Of a stretch of 5,336 bases of DNA, positions 1 through 4,909 are shown one piece after another. A program made the position numbers and the translations under genes. The DNA lies in assembly GCA_050697155.1 (NCBI GenBank), contig JBOGZD010000152.1, positions 1 to 5,336 on the forward strand. Direction: 5' to 3'. This stretch comes from JBOGZD01 sp050697155. Lineage in GTDB: Bacteria; Actinomycetota; Thermoleophilia; Solirubrobacterales; 70-9. The notes beneath the pieces were generated by a model. It was given only the letters and a program-made list of their open reading frames with translations. It did not search any database and had not been told where the DNA came from. Within the stretch, counting starts at the first letter, position 1. The number at the start of each line of letters is the position of its first letter.

Positions 1-126
1 TGAGCCGTTCGAGTGGGACTTCACCCGCCACGACCTGCGCGCCCTGATGGCGCGCCTCTCAGAGCGCGAGCCTCAACTACGGTTGGTCGCCTGATGGTCG
101 AACGAACTTACGGACGGCAGTACTAG
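1..126 (+). mobile_element. Right end of an IS630-family element (partial)
   Basis: The transposase stop at 92-94 is followed by about 30 bases ending in GTACTAG. IS630 elements are known to insert at CTAG and duplicate the TA dinucleotide, so the CTAG at 123-126 is the expected outer boundary. The other end is outside the window, so the inverted repeat cannot be confirmed. The same CTAG serves as the target of the neighbouring IS481-family element. Confidence 0.4.
2..94 (+). CDS. IS630-family transposase, C-terminal end (partial)
   Basis: An open frame enters from the left edge and stops at TGA 92-94, giving 30 residues that begin EPFEWDFTRHDLRALMARL. The pattern (P)FEW-x-FT-x-x-DL-x-x-L followed by a short helical, charged tail is typical of the extreme C-terminus of IS630-family (Tc1/mariner-like DDE) transposases. 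The catalytic residues lie upstream, outside the window, so neither activity nor intactness can be judged. The 30 or so bases after the stop would be the right end of the element, and an IS481-family element follows at once. The assignment rests on one short motif. A chance open frame is unlikely given the motif, but a related transposase family is possible. Confidence 0.62.
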   Translation, partial: EPFEWDFTRHDLRALMARLSEREPQLRLVA

Positions 127-127
127 G
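122..127. repeat. Target-site duplication of the IS481 element, left copy
   Basis: ACTAGG here and TCTAGG at 1159-1164 flank the element: five of six bases match, and CTAGG matches exactly. IS481 itself is known to use an NCTAGN target and make a 6-bp duplication, so this fits the family. The mismatch at the first base could be a mutation or a sign that only 5 bp were duplicated. Confidence 0.7.
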
Positions 128-1075
128 TGTAAGACCCGACCACGTTGTTCAGCTCGGCGAGCCGAGCTCCGGGCGGCCTCTTGCCGAGGGAGCCATGTGG
201 TCGGCGCCAGTTATAGAACTCGAGCCAGGCGGATAGCGCCGCGGTCCGCTCGGCCGATGAGCGGTAGATCGCCCCGTAGGCCCAGCCACCGAGCATCGTG
301 CGGATGAAGCGCTCGGCCTTGCCGTTGGTCCGGGGCCGGTAGGCCGGGTCCGGATGTGGCGGATCGAAAGCGCCCGGCAGGCGATCGCGTGCACCGTCGA
401 GCGATAGGCCGAACCGTTATCGGTCATCAGCCGCTCGACGGTGATCCCGCGCGCTCGGTAGAAGGCGACCGCGCGGCGCAGGAAGCCGATCGCCGTCTTT
501 GCCTTCTCGTCTGCGAGCACCTCGACGTAGGCGAGGCGGGTGGCGTCGTCGACGCAGACGTGGACGAACTCCCAGCCCTTCTTGCCCGAGTCGCGGCGAT
601 CAGAGCGGCTGCCCGTGACTCGGTGCCCGGGGCGGATGATCCGCCCGAGCTTCTTGACGTCGATGTGGATGAGCTCGCCCGGGCGCTTGCGCTCGTAGCG
701 GTTCGGGGGCTCGGGCGGCTCCAGCCGCGAGCGCTTGCCGAGGCCGATCCGCTTGAGGATCCCGGAGACGGTCGAGAGCGCCATCCCCAGGCACTCGGCG
801 ATCTCGGCGCCGGTCATCGTCAGCTGCCGCAGCTGGGCGATCATCTGGATGCGGCGCTCGTCGGTGCGGTTGGCGACCGTCTCCGGCGCCGAGGAGCGGT
901 CGGCGAGGCCCGCCTCTCCCTCTGAGCGGAAGCGGCCGACCCACTTCGAGCAGGTGCGCTCGCTGACTCCGGCGGCCTCGGCCGCCTCCGTCAGCGACCA
1001 CCCCTCCTCGACTACCCGGCGAGCCATCAGGGCCCTGCCCTTCGGGCCGAGGGGAGCGTTAGCGTGCAACTTCAT
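123..1075 (-). pseudogene. IS481-family transposase, frameshifted (DD35E)
   Basis: This is a DDE transposase that would cut and join the ends of the surrounding element. Translation starts at ATG 1075 (MKLHANAPLG), behind a strong AAGGAGG site seven bases upstream. Helix-turn-helix segments lie at residues about 26-50 and 88-110, followed by the catalytic domain with D139 (IHIDV) and D219 (MTDNG). After residue 245 (RTRP) the family-type sequence continues only in the next frame: YRPRTNGKAERF with the third acid E255, 35 residues after D219, and then a normal C-terminus ending NNVVGSYT. The break is at 341-343, where CC stands for an expected CCN codon, a one-base deletion. Restored, the protein is 317 aa, normal for the family. 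Unrestored, it loses the catalytic glutamate and runs to a stop at 149-151. The in-frame stop TAG (123-125) lies in the target duplication. A homopolymer sequencing error is an alternative to real decay. Confidence 0.88.
128..151 (+). repeat. IS481 left terminal inverted repeat
   Basis: Compared with the reverse complement of 1135-1158, 18 of 24 bases match. The matches include the terminal TGTA and the 11-base block CACGTTGTTCA. This end overlaps the 3' end of the transposase reading frame. Confidence 0.82.
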
Positions 1076-1082
1076 CCGGAAA

Positions 1083-1128
1083 CCTCCTTGGGTCTGGGTG
1101 GCTTTGACACCCCCAGCCTCCAAGGAGG
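1083..1128 (-). promoter_or_regulatory. Leader hairpin that would sequester the transposase ribosome-binding site
   Basis: CCTCCTTGG (1083-1091) and CCAAGGAGG (1120-1128) are perfect 9-bp inverted repeats. Inside them CTGGGTG (1094-1100) can pair with CACCC..AG (1108-1116, with a two-base bulge), giving a long hairpin. In the minus-strand transcript the 3' arm is exactly the AAGGAGG Shine-Dalgarno site of the transposase, so any RNA starting outside the element would fold the site away. Comparable leader hairpins are known to limit read-through expression in IS10 and IS50. That this one acts in the same way is inference. Confidence 0.6.
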
Positions 1129-1134
1129 CCCGGA

Positions 1135-1158
1135 TGAACAACGTGCTTAGGAACTACA
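1135..1158 (-). repeat. IS481 right terminal inverted repeat
   Basis: This is the partner of the repeat at 128-151 (18/24 identical, inner block TGAACAACGTG on the plus strand). It lies upstream of the transposase and would be the end where a transposase promoter is expected. I could not identify convincing -35/-10 hexamers in it. Confidence 0.82.
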
Positions 1159-1164
1159 TCTAGG
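1159..1164. repeat. Target-site duplication of the IS481 element, right copy
   Basis: TCTAGG pairs with ACTAGG at 122-127. CTAGG is exact on both sides, as expected for the NCTAGN target of IS481-type elements. Confidence 0.7.
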
Positions 1165-1361
1165 GCGCGCGATCTCACGAAGGCGCCCTCTCGCGACCCA
1201 TGCGGACAGGCCGCTTTTGCGCCGACCGGAACCCACTGCTCCCTTGCGCGAGGACCGACACTGTGCCGGGACGCTGACCCGTGCGTTCGTGGTCGGCTTC
1301 GGGGGCCTTCACCTTCCGCGGACGCCGGAGCTCGACGGCGTCATCACCAAGACGGGGGTCC
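1165..1361. other. Unassigned spacer between the IS481 element and the toxin gene
   Basis: No convincing gene is seen. A minus-strand open frame runs through it but has no recognisable domain. AGGGCGC (1162-1168) and GCGCCCT (1183-1189) form a 7-bp inverted repeat with a 14-base loop and no T-run, at best a weak terminator for the toxin operon. No other strong stem was found, so toxin-operon transcription could enter the IS element. Confidence 0.4.
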
Positions 1362-1721
1362 TCAGAGCCAATGCCGCAGGCTTGCTGCGCCTTCCCCCGG
1401 GTGCTCGCCGAGCATGCGATCGAGGGCCCTGACCATCCGGCCGATCGTGCGACGGTTTCCGCGCGGGAACTTGGTCGGATCGATGAAGACGACGCCGAAG
1501 TGCTCGCGACCGAGCTGGTCGTAGCCGCTGGCAATCGCCGCGAAGTCACCGATGTTCTCCGTGACCACGGCGCGTCGCTCGAGCTGCGCCGCCTCGAACA
1601 GATCTGGGTCGGGGAGCGCACGAAGCTCTGGCCGCTCGGCGACCGCCGCCACGTCGTGGCCGCGACGACGCAGCGGCTCCGCGAGGGCGGGCGGGTACAT
1701 CTCGTCGACGAGCAGCCTCAA
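1362..1721 (-). CDS. DUF5615 family PIN-like toxin of a type II toxin-antitoxin pair
   Basis: This 119-residue protein resembles DUF5615 (Mut7-C/PIN-like) proteins, as in VapC45-type toxins, presumed RNases held in check by the co-encoded antitoxin. Visible acidic positions fit a PIN-like active site: D6-E7 in LLVDEM, D38 and D40 in LPDPDLFEAA, and E55 and D59 in VVTENIGDF. The C-terminal half (FGVVFIDPTKFPRGNRRT and a closing helix) is family-like, and the length is normal. I chose TTG at 1721 as start. It overlaps the antitoxin stop as TTGA, and the next in-frame ATG (residue 8) would remove the D-E motif. No strong ribosome-binding site precedes the TTG, so translational coupling to the antitoxin is likely. 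The RNase activity and any VapC name are inferred from family knowledge. Confidence 0.85.
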   Translation of the reverse strand: MRLLVDEMYPPALAEPLRRRGHDVAAVAERPELRALPDPDLFEAAQLERRAVVTENIGDFAAIASGYDQLGREHFGVVFIDPTKFPRGNRRTIGRMVRALDRMLGEHPGEGAASLRHWL

Positions 1722-2152
1722 GGAAGCGCGGCCCGCGTCCGCTCCCAGGCCGCGCGCTCGCGCTCGGCCTCCGCGCGGTTGCGGGCGATCCGCTCGTCGA
1801 TCTCGTCGCTGAAGTCGGCGTAGTAGCGAGCCGCGGTTCTGACCTGGCCCGGTGTGAGGTTGCCCCATCTTGCGGTGGCGGCGATCGCCTGCTCGCCGCT
1901 GAGCCCAGTGCCCCTGAGCGTCTCGATCACCTCCCAGACGTCGGGCCCGGCGGCGAGCGCGGCCCGGCGTCCCGTGGGGCCGTCCCGAAACGTGATCCCC
2001 GGATGGGCCTCCATGCGCAAGCCCTCGTCGATGAGTCGCTCGGCGGTCCGCGCCTTGGGCTCACCGCGGCGGCGGGCGCCTTCGTCAAGACGGGCGAGCG
2101 TTCGCTCGGCCATGCGGATGGAGAACGGTTTCTGCGGCGGGGGCGGGGACAT
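1718..2152 (-). CDS. RHH-DUF433 antitoxin
   Basis: This 144-residue protein is the first gene of the toxin-antitoxin operon. Residues about 9-46 (FSIRMAERTLARLDEG through RTAERLIDEGLR) read as a ribbon-helix-helix: a short beta strand and two helices, the usual DNA-binding and dimerisation unit of antitoxins. Residues about 50-125 match the DUF433 (VapB45-type) antitoxin domain, with HPGITFRDG, a helix ending LRGTGLSGEQAI, and LTPGQVRTAARYYADFSDEI. The tail is a charged helix (ERIARNRAEAERERAAW) likely to contact the toxin. The start ATG 2152 sits at the edge of a dyad operator and only 12 bases after a -10-like TACACT, so the mRNA leader would be very short. An upstream start would run through the operator and is unlikely. 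Negative autoregulation is expected for the class, not shown. Confidence 0.86.
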   Translation of the reverse strand: MSPPPPQKPFSIRMAERTLARLDEGARRRGEPKARTAERLIDEGLRMEAHPGITFRDGPTGRRAALAAGPDVWEVIETLRGTGLSGEQAIAATARWGNLTPGQVRTAARYYADFSDEIDERIARNRAEAERERAAWERTRAALP

Positions 2153-2180
2153 GTAGTTCGGCGTAGTGTAGCCAACTACA
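2152..2180 (-). promoter_or_regulatory. Promoter and probable autoregulatory operator of the toxin-antitoxin operon
   Basis: TGTAGTT (2152-2158) and AACTACA (2174-2180) are perfect 7-bp inverted repeats with GGC/GCC inner extensions. A third GTAGTG copy lies between them at 2163-2168. On the minus strand TACACT (2165-2170) fits an actinobacterial -10 box, 12 bases before the antitoxin ATG, so a bound repressor would cover it. Repeated short half-sites across a promoter are typical of RHH antitoxin operators. No clear -35 is visible. Confidence 0.6.
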
Positions 2181-2182
2181 CG

Positions 2183-2455
2183 CACCCAAGACGCCGCGCT
2201 GGCGTCGACGCGCTGGCGTCGACGGCGATCGCCGCCGCGGGCTGGCACGCGGAGGGCGAATCCCCTGGCGTCCGCGACGTCTCCTGGGCGATCGCGGACT
2301 TCCTGCGTCCGGCCGAGTCGATCGGGGTGCTCGAGCCCCACTCAAGCGAGTCTCGCGGCAGCCCCGACCCGCTTGTGCTCACACGTGCCGGACGTGATGC
2401 GCTGATCGATGCCCTGCGCGCCCGGGCGCTCGCTCCCGCGCACGGCCTTTCCTGA
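2183..2455 (+). pseudogene. 3' remnant of an unrecognised gene
   Basis: This plus-strand frame, ending at TGA 2453-2455, has G/C-ending codons and protein-like composition: WAIADFLRPAESIGVLE, then a short loop, then PLVLTRAGRDALIDALRARA. The order (hydrophobic helix, LT-x-AGR turn, long closing helix) recalls the end of a winged-helix or similar C-terminal domain, but I cannot name a family. No ATG, GTG or TTG lies in this frame between 2183 and about 2320. Further upstream the frame runs antisense through the antitoxin operator and gene, so the 5' part appears to be missing. The left limit given here is therefore arbitrary. It ends 59 bases before the SWIM gene and may once have been its operon partner. 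A chance open frame in GC-rich DNA is the alternative. Confidence 0.35.
2195..2224. repeat. Two-copy 14-bp tandem duplication
   Basis: CGCTGGCGTCGACG occurs at 2197-2210 and again exactly at 2211-2224, with the period extending two bases to the left. It lies at the start of the gene remnant, just beyond the toxin-antitoxin operator, and may mark slippage or a rearrangement junction. Confidence 0.8.
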
Positions 2456-2500
2456 GCGTCCGAGCGCGACGTGTCGGGCCGCAGCCGCCGCCCGCGCCGC

Positions 2501-2506
2501 TACGGT
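2501..2506 (+). promoter_or_regulatory. -10 element of the SWIM gene, probably leaderless
   Basis: TACGGT fits TAnnnT and ends eight bases before the GTG start at 2515, so transcription would begin at or next to the start codon. There is no Shine-Dalgarno site before the GTG. The DUF1841 gene has the same layout. No -35 consensus is visible. Confidence 0.45.
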
Positions 2507-2514
2507 GCGGCGTC

Positions 2515-4226
2515 GTGTCCGCGACGTTGCGGGAGCTGCTTGACGCAAACACTGTTGCTCGCCTGGCCGGTTCGCGGTCGTTCGAGCGCGGTGAGCAATA
2601 CGTCGATTGGGGTGCGGTCGGCCGGCTGCGGATCGGCGCCGAGAGCATCGCCGCGACCGTCCAGGGGACCCCACGCCTACGAGGTCCGGATCGCGGCCGA
2701 GGATGGGAGGCTCGCGTTCAGGTGCAGCTGCCCGGTGGGCGCGGACGGCGCGTTCTGCAAGCACTGCGTGGCGGTCGCCCTCTGCTGGCTGGGAGAGGAC
2801 GCGCCGACGGGGCCGACGCACGAAGAGATACGCGCGCACCTGCTGTCGCTCGAGCGCGACCGGCTCGTCGACCCTGATCCTGGACCAGGCACGCGACGAC
2901 GAGCGACTGGACGAGCGGCTGCAGCGCATGGTGGTCCGCGAGGGCGATGGCACCCGCGACGCGATTGCCCACCGCGCGCTGATCGATCGCGCCTTCGCGG
3001 TCCACGGGTTTGTCTCCTACCGCGACGCAGACGACTTCTTCCGCGGCATCGACGAGACGATCGATGGCCTCGATGAGCTGCTCGCTGACGGGCAAGCGGA
3101 CGCGGTGATCGAGCTGATCGAGCAGGCGCTGGGCTCGCTGGAGGAGGCAATCGAGCGCGTGGACGACTCGGGCGGTGGGACGCAGGAGGTGATCGAGCGG
3201 CTCGAAGAGCTCCACCACCGCGCCTGTCTCGCGGCGCGCCCGGACCCCGCCGCGCTTGCCGAGCGCCTGCTGGCCCGGGAGCTCGAGACCGGCCTCGACC
3301 TCTTCGATCGCGCCGCCCTCGGCTACGCCGACGTGCTCGGCGAGACGGGCCTCGGCCGCTACCGAGAGCTGGCCGAGGAGCGCTGGGCGAGCATCCCGGA
3401 GCTTCGCCCGGGCGACAGCGACCGCGGCAGGTACGGAGAGCGGTTCCGGATCACGCGGGTCATGGAGGCGCTCGCCGAGCTCACCGGCGACCTCCAGCAG
3501 CTGATCGCGGTCCGCTCCCGCGACCTCTCGCAGGGCCACGACTTCCTCCGGATCGCCGAGTTGTGCGTCGAGCACGACGAGCCTGGGCTGGCGCTGGAGT
3601 GGGCCGAACGCGGCCTCGCGGCATTCCCGGAACGGCCGGATCCACGGCTGCGCGCGTTCGTCGCGGAGCGCTATCGCCGCGCCGGCCGCGTGGCGGAGGC
3701 ACTTGAGCTGAGCTGGCGCGGCTTCACGGACCGCCCCACCCTCGACGCCTACCGGCCGCTCAAGGCCGACGCGGAGCGGGTCGGCGAGTGGGCGGCCCGC
3801 CGTGCCGCGGCGCTCGAGCTCCTTCGAGAGCGAGCGACGCCAGCGGCACGCTCGCCCGGGCGGCGGCCGCTGTCCCGCGACCGCTCGGAGCTCGTCCGCA
3901 TCCTCCTCTGGGAGGGCGACGACGAGGCGGCCTGGGAGGAGGCAAGCGCCGGGGGCTGCTCGCCGGGGCTGTGGCTCGAGCTGGCGGAGCGGCGCCGGCG
4001 CTCCCATCCGCGCGACGCGCTCGCGGTCTACGAGCGCGAGGTGGAGCGGGCGATCGCCGGCCGCGACAAGCGCGCCTACGCGGAGGCGGTCGCGCTGATG
4101 GATCGCGTCCGCTCTGTGCTCGAGGAGATCGGCGAGGGCGACGCCTTCCCGCGCTACGTAGCCCGCGTGCGCGATGCGCACAAGCGCAAGCGCAATCTGC
4201 TCAGGCTCCTGGAGCCGATCACATAG
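2515..4226 (+). pseudogene. SWIM zinc-finger protein with helical tail, two apparent frameshifts
   Basis: Starting at GTG 2515 (MSATLRELLDANTVARLAGS), the protein reads in three successive frames. The shift points are 2669-2672 (four C where three keep frame: ATVQGT then HAYEVRIA) and 2872-2874 (three C where two keep frame: ERDRLVD then LILDQARDDERL). Removing one C at each gives one 569-residue protein. A SWIM zinc finger lies at residues 70-83: C70-x-C72-x8-C81-x-H83 in CSCPVGADGAFCKH, preceded by the usual SFERGEQY segment. SWIM domains bind zinc and contact DNA or protein. The remaining 480 or so residues are almost all amphipathic, charged helix, with TPR-like stretches such as ALEWAERGLAAFPERPD and AGRVAEALELSWRGF. 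No enzyme domain is seen, so the role is unknown. The very clean sequence on both sides of each shift makes homopolymer errors a serious alternative to true decay. Confidence 0.82.
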
Positions 4227-4267
4227 CGCGTCTCGGGTGATCCCGATCCGGGTGGGTACAGGCCGAG

Positions 4268-4291
4268 GCCGTCGTCAGGATCGACGACGGC
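4268..4291. terminator. Hairpin between convergent genes, possible bidirectional terminator
   Basis: GCCGTCGTC (4268-4276) and GACGACGGC (4283-4291) form a perfect 9-bp GC-rich stem with a six-base loop. It lies 42 bases after the SWIM stop and overlaps the last codons of the opposing DUF1841 gene. No T-run follows on either side. A smaller TCGGG/CCCGA stem lies nearer the SWIM stop. Termination is inferred from position. Confidence 0.45.
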
Positions 4292-4808
4292 GCCGTTGCC
4301 GGCCGGTGCGCCCAGCGCGTCGGTGAGGGTCGGTGCCGCGTATCTGCCGGTCCCAGGAGTCCGGCAGCGACGCGAGCGCACGCACGTGGGCCTCGGGGTC
4401 GTAGCGGCCCTGGCTTTGGGTCGCGCTCCAGATCTGCTCGGCAACCGTGGAGCCGAGCATGTGCAGCACCTCATGGCGGTCGCGGCGGAGCTCGACCAGG
4501 CGCTTCGCGGTCGCGAAGGCTTCCGGCGGGTCATCCCCGATGATCTGGGCCGCGACGACCTCATGGATCGAGAGGTGGAGCCGGGGGTTCATCGTCTCGC
4601 CACCTACGCCGACCTCCTCGCGGTTCTGCGCGATCGCCTCGTCGAGCTCGGGATGAGCCAGGCGGATGAGCAGCGAGCGCTCCTCGATGTCCTCGGGATC
4701 CAGCAGCCGCAGGTTCCAGCCGCGATCCTCTGCACGCCGGCGGGCGGTGGCGTCGAGCGGCGGCACCGCCAGCGCGATCCGCTCGCCTCGGTCTGCCGAC
4801 GACGCCAT
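4275..4808 (-). CDS. DUF1841 family protein
   Basis: This 177-residue protein has no known biochemical role. The diagnostic core is at residues about 74-128: NPRLHLSIHEVVAAQIIGDD, PPEAFATAKRLVELRRDRHEVLHMLGSTVAEQIW, matching the NPxLHLxxHxxxxxQ and RHEVxHxLxxxxxxxxW pattern of DUF1841. The conserved histidines (H78, H82, H112, H116) could bind a metal, but this is inference. The N-terminal 70 residues include a charged segment (DPEDIEERSLLIRLAHPEL) common in actinobacterial members. The last 20 or so residues are arginine-rich (GRTGRQRRRRRS) and look like an unconserved extension over the shared terminator hairpin. I chose ATG 4808 because a TACGTT -10 box lies six bases upstream, implying a leaderless mRNA. 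A longer frame to 4871 would cross this promoter. The gene is convergent with the SWIM gene. Confidence 0.83.
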   Translation of the reverse strand: MASSADRGERIALAVPPLDATARRRAEDRGWNLRLLDPEDIEERSLLIRLAHPELDEAIAQNREEVGVGGETMNPRLHLSIHEVVAAQIIGDDPPEAFATAKRLVELRRDRHEVLHMLGSTVAEQIWSATQSQGRYDPEAHVRALASLPDSWDRQIRGTDPHRRAGRTGRQRRRRRS

Positions 4809-4814
4809 GGGGCG

Positions 4815-4820
4815 AACGTA
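4815..4820 (-). promoter_or_regulatory. -10 element of the DUF1841 gene, probably leaderless
   Basis: On the minus strand TACGTT ends six bases before the ATG at 4808, placing transcription initiation at the start codon. No Shine-Dalgarno sequence precedes the ATG. No -35 consensus is seen, but a 12-bp tandem repeat begins about 28 bases upstream. Confidence 0.5.
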
Positions 4821-4848
4821 GCGGATCCCCACGCGATCACCCGCGCCA

Positions 4849-4872
4849 CGTGGTAGCAATCGAGGTAGCAAT
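4849..4872 (-). repeat. Two-copy 12-bp tandem repeat upstream of the DUF1841 gene
   Basis: On the minus strand ATTGCTACCTCG (4872-4861) is followed directly by ATTGCTACCACG (4860-4849), 11 of 12 identical. The pair lies roughly at -40 to -65 relative to the inferred DUF1841 start site, a usual place for an activator or regulator site. Its outer edge shares two bases with the dyad at 4871-4909. Confidence 0.7.
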
Positions 4873-4909
4873 TTGAGCGAATCTCAGAAGACCTGAGAGC
4901 ACTTCAAAT
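4871..4909. repeat. Nested two-arm inverted repeat, 39 bp
   Basis: The order is ATTTGA, five bases, TCTCAG, five bases, CTGAGA, five bases, TCAAAT. Both 6-bp arms are perfect and all spacers are five bases, so the site is symmetric about position 4890. It is much more AT-rich than its surroundings and has no T-run, so it is a poor terminator. A protein-binding, recombination or attachment site is possible. Confidence 0.75.

Larger units (their letters stand above)
128..1158 (-). mobile_element. IS481-family insertion sequence, complete, about 1.03 kb
   Basis: The element is bounded by imperfect 24-bp terminal inverted repeats that begin TGTA and share the inner block CACGTTGTTCA. It is flanked by CTAGG direct repeats and contains one transposase gene on the minus strand filling nearly all its length. 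The size, single gene, TGT-type ends and CTAG target all fit IS481. The transposase reading frame is broken by one base near 341-343, so this copy is probably not self-mobile if the sequence is correct. It has inserted at the edge of an IS630-family element, giving a nested arrangement. Confidence 0.87.

Noticed and set aside
341..346. Programmed frameshifting in the IS481 transposase
   Set aside because: IS481 elements normally encode the transposase in a single frame, and no slippery heptamer is visible at the site. A plain indel or sequencing error is simpler.
356..1163. Plus-strand open frames across the IS481 element
   Set aside because: They are antisense to the DD35E transposase, whose motifs and codon pattern fix the coding strand.
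1281..1823. A 180-codon plus-strand open frame
   Set aside because: It is the antisense shadow of the toxin and the antitoxin 3' end, both of which have recognisable families.
1722..1868. N-terminal extension of the toxin frame to 1868
   Set aside because: The extension is arginine-rich, overlaps the antitoxin coding sequence and lies before the family's conserved LLVDE start.
2718..4181. A 487-codon minus-strand open frame
   Set aside because: It is antisense to the SWIM protein across its helical region. It has no domain, and long antisense frames are expected in such GC-rich genes.
4296..4856. A 186-codon plus-strand open frame
   Set aside because: It is antisense to the DUF1841 gene and runs over that gene's promoter; no domain is seen.
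4871..4909. The nested dyad as a rho-independent terminator
   Set aside because: The inner stem is only six pairs and no T-run follows on either strand. It also lies upstream of the DUF1841 promoter rather than after a gene.
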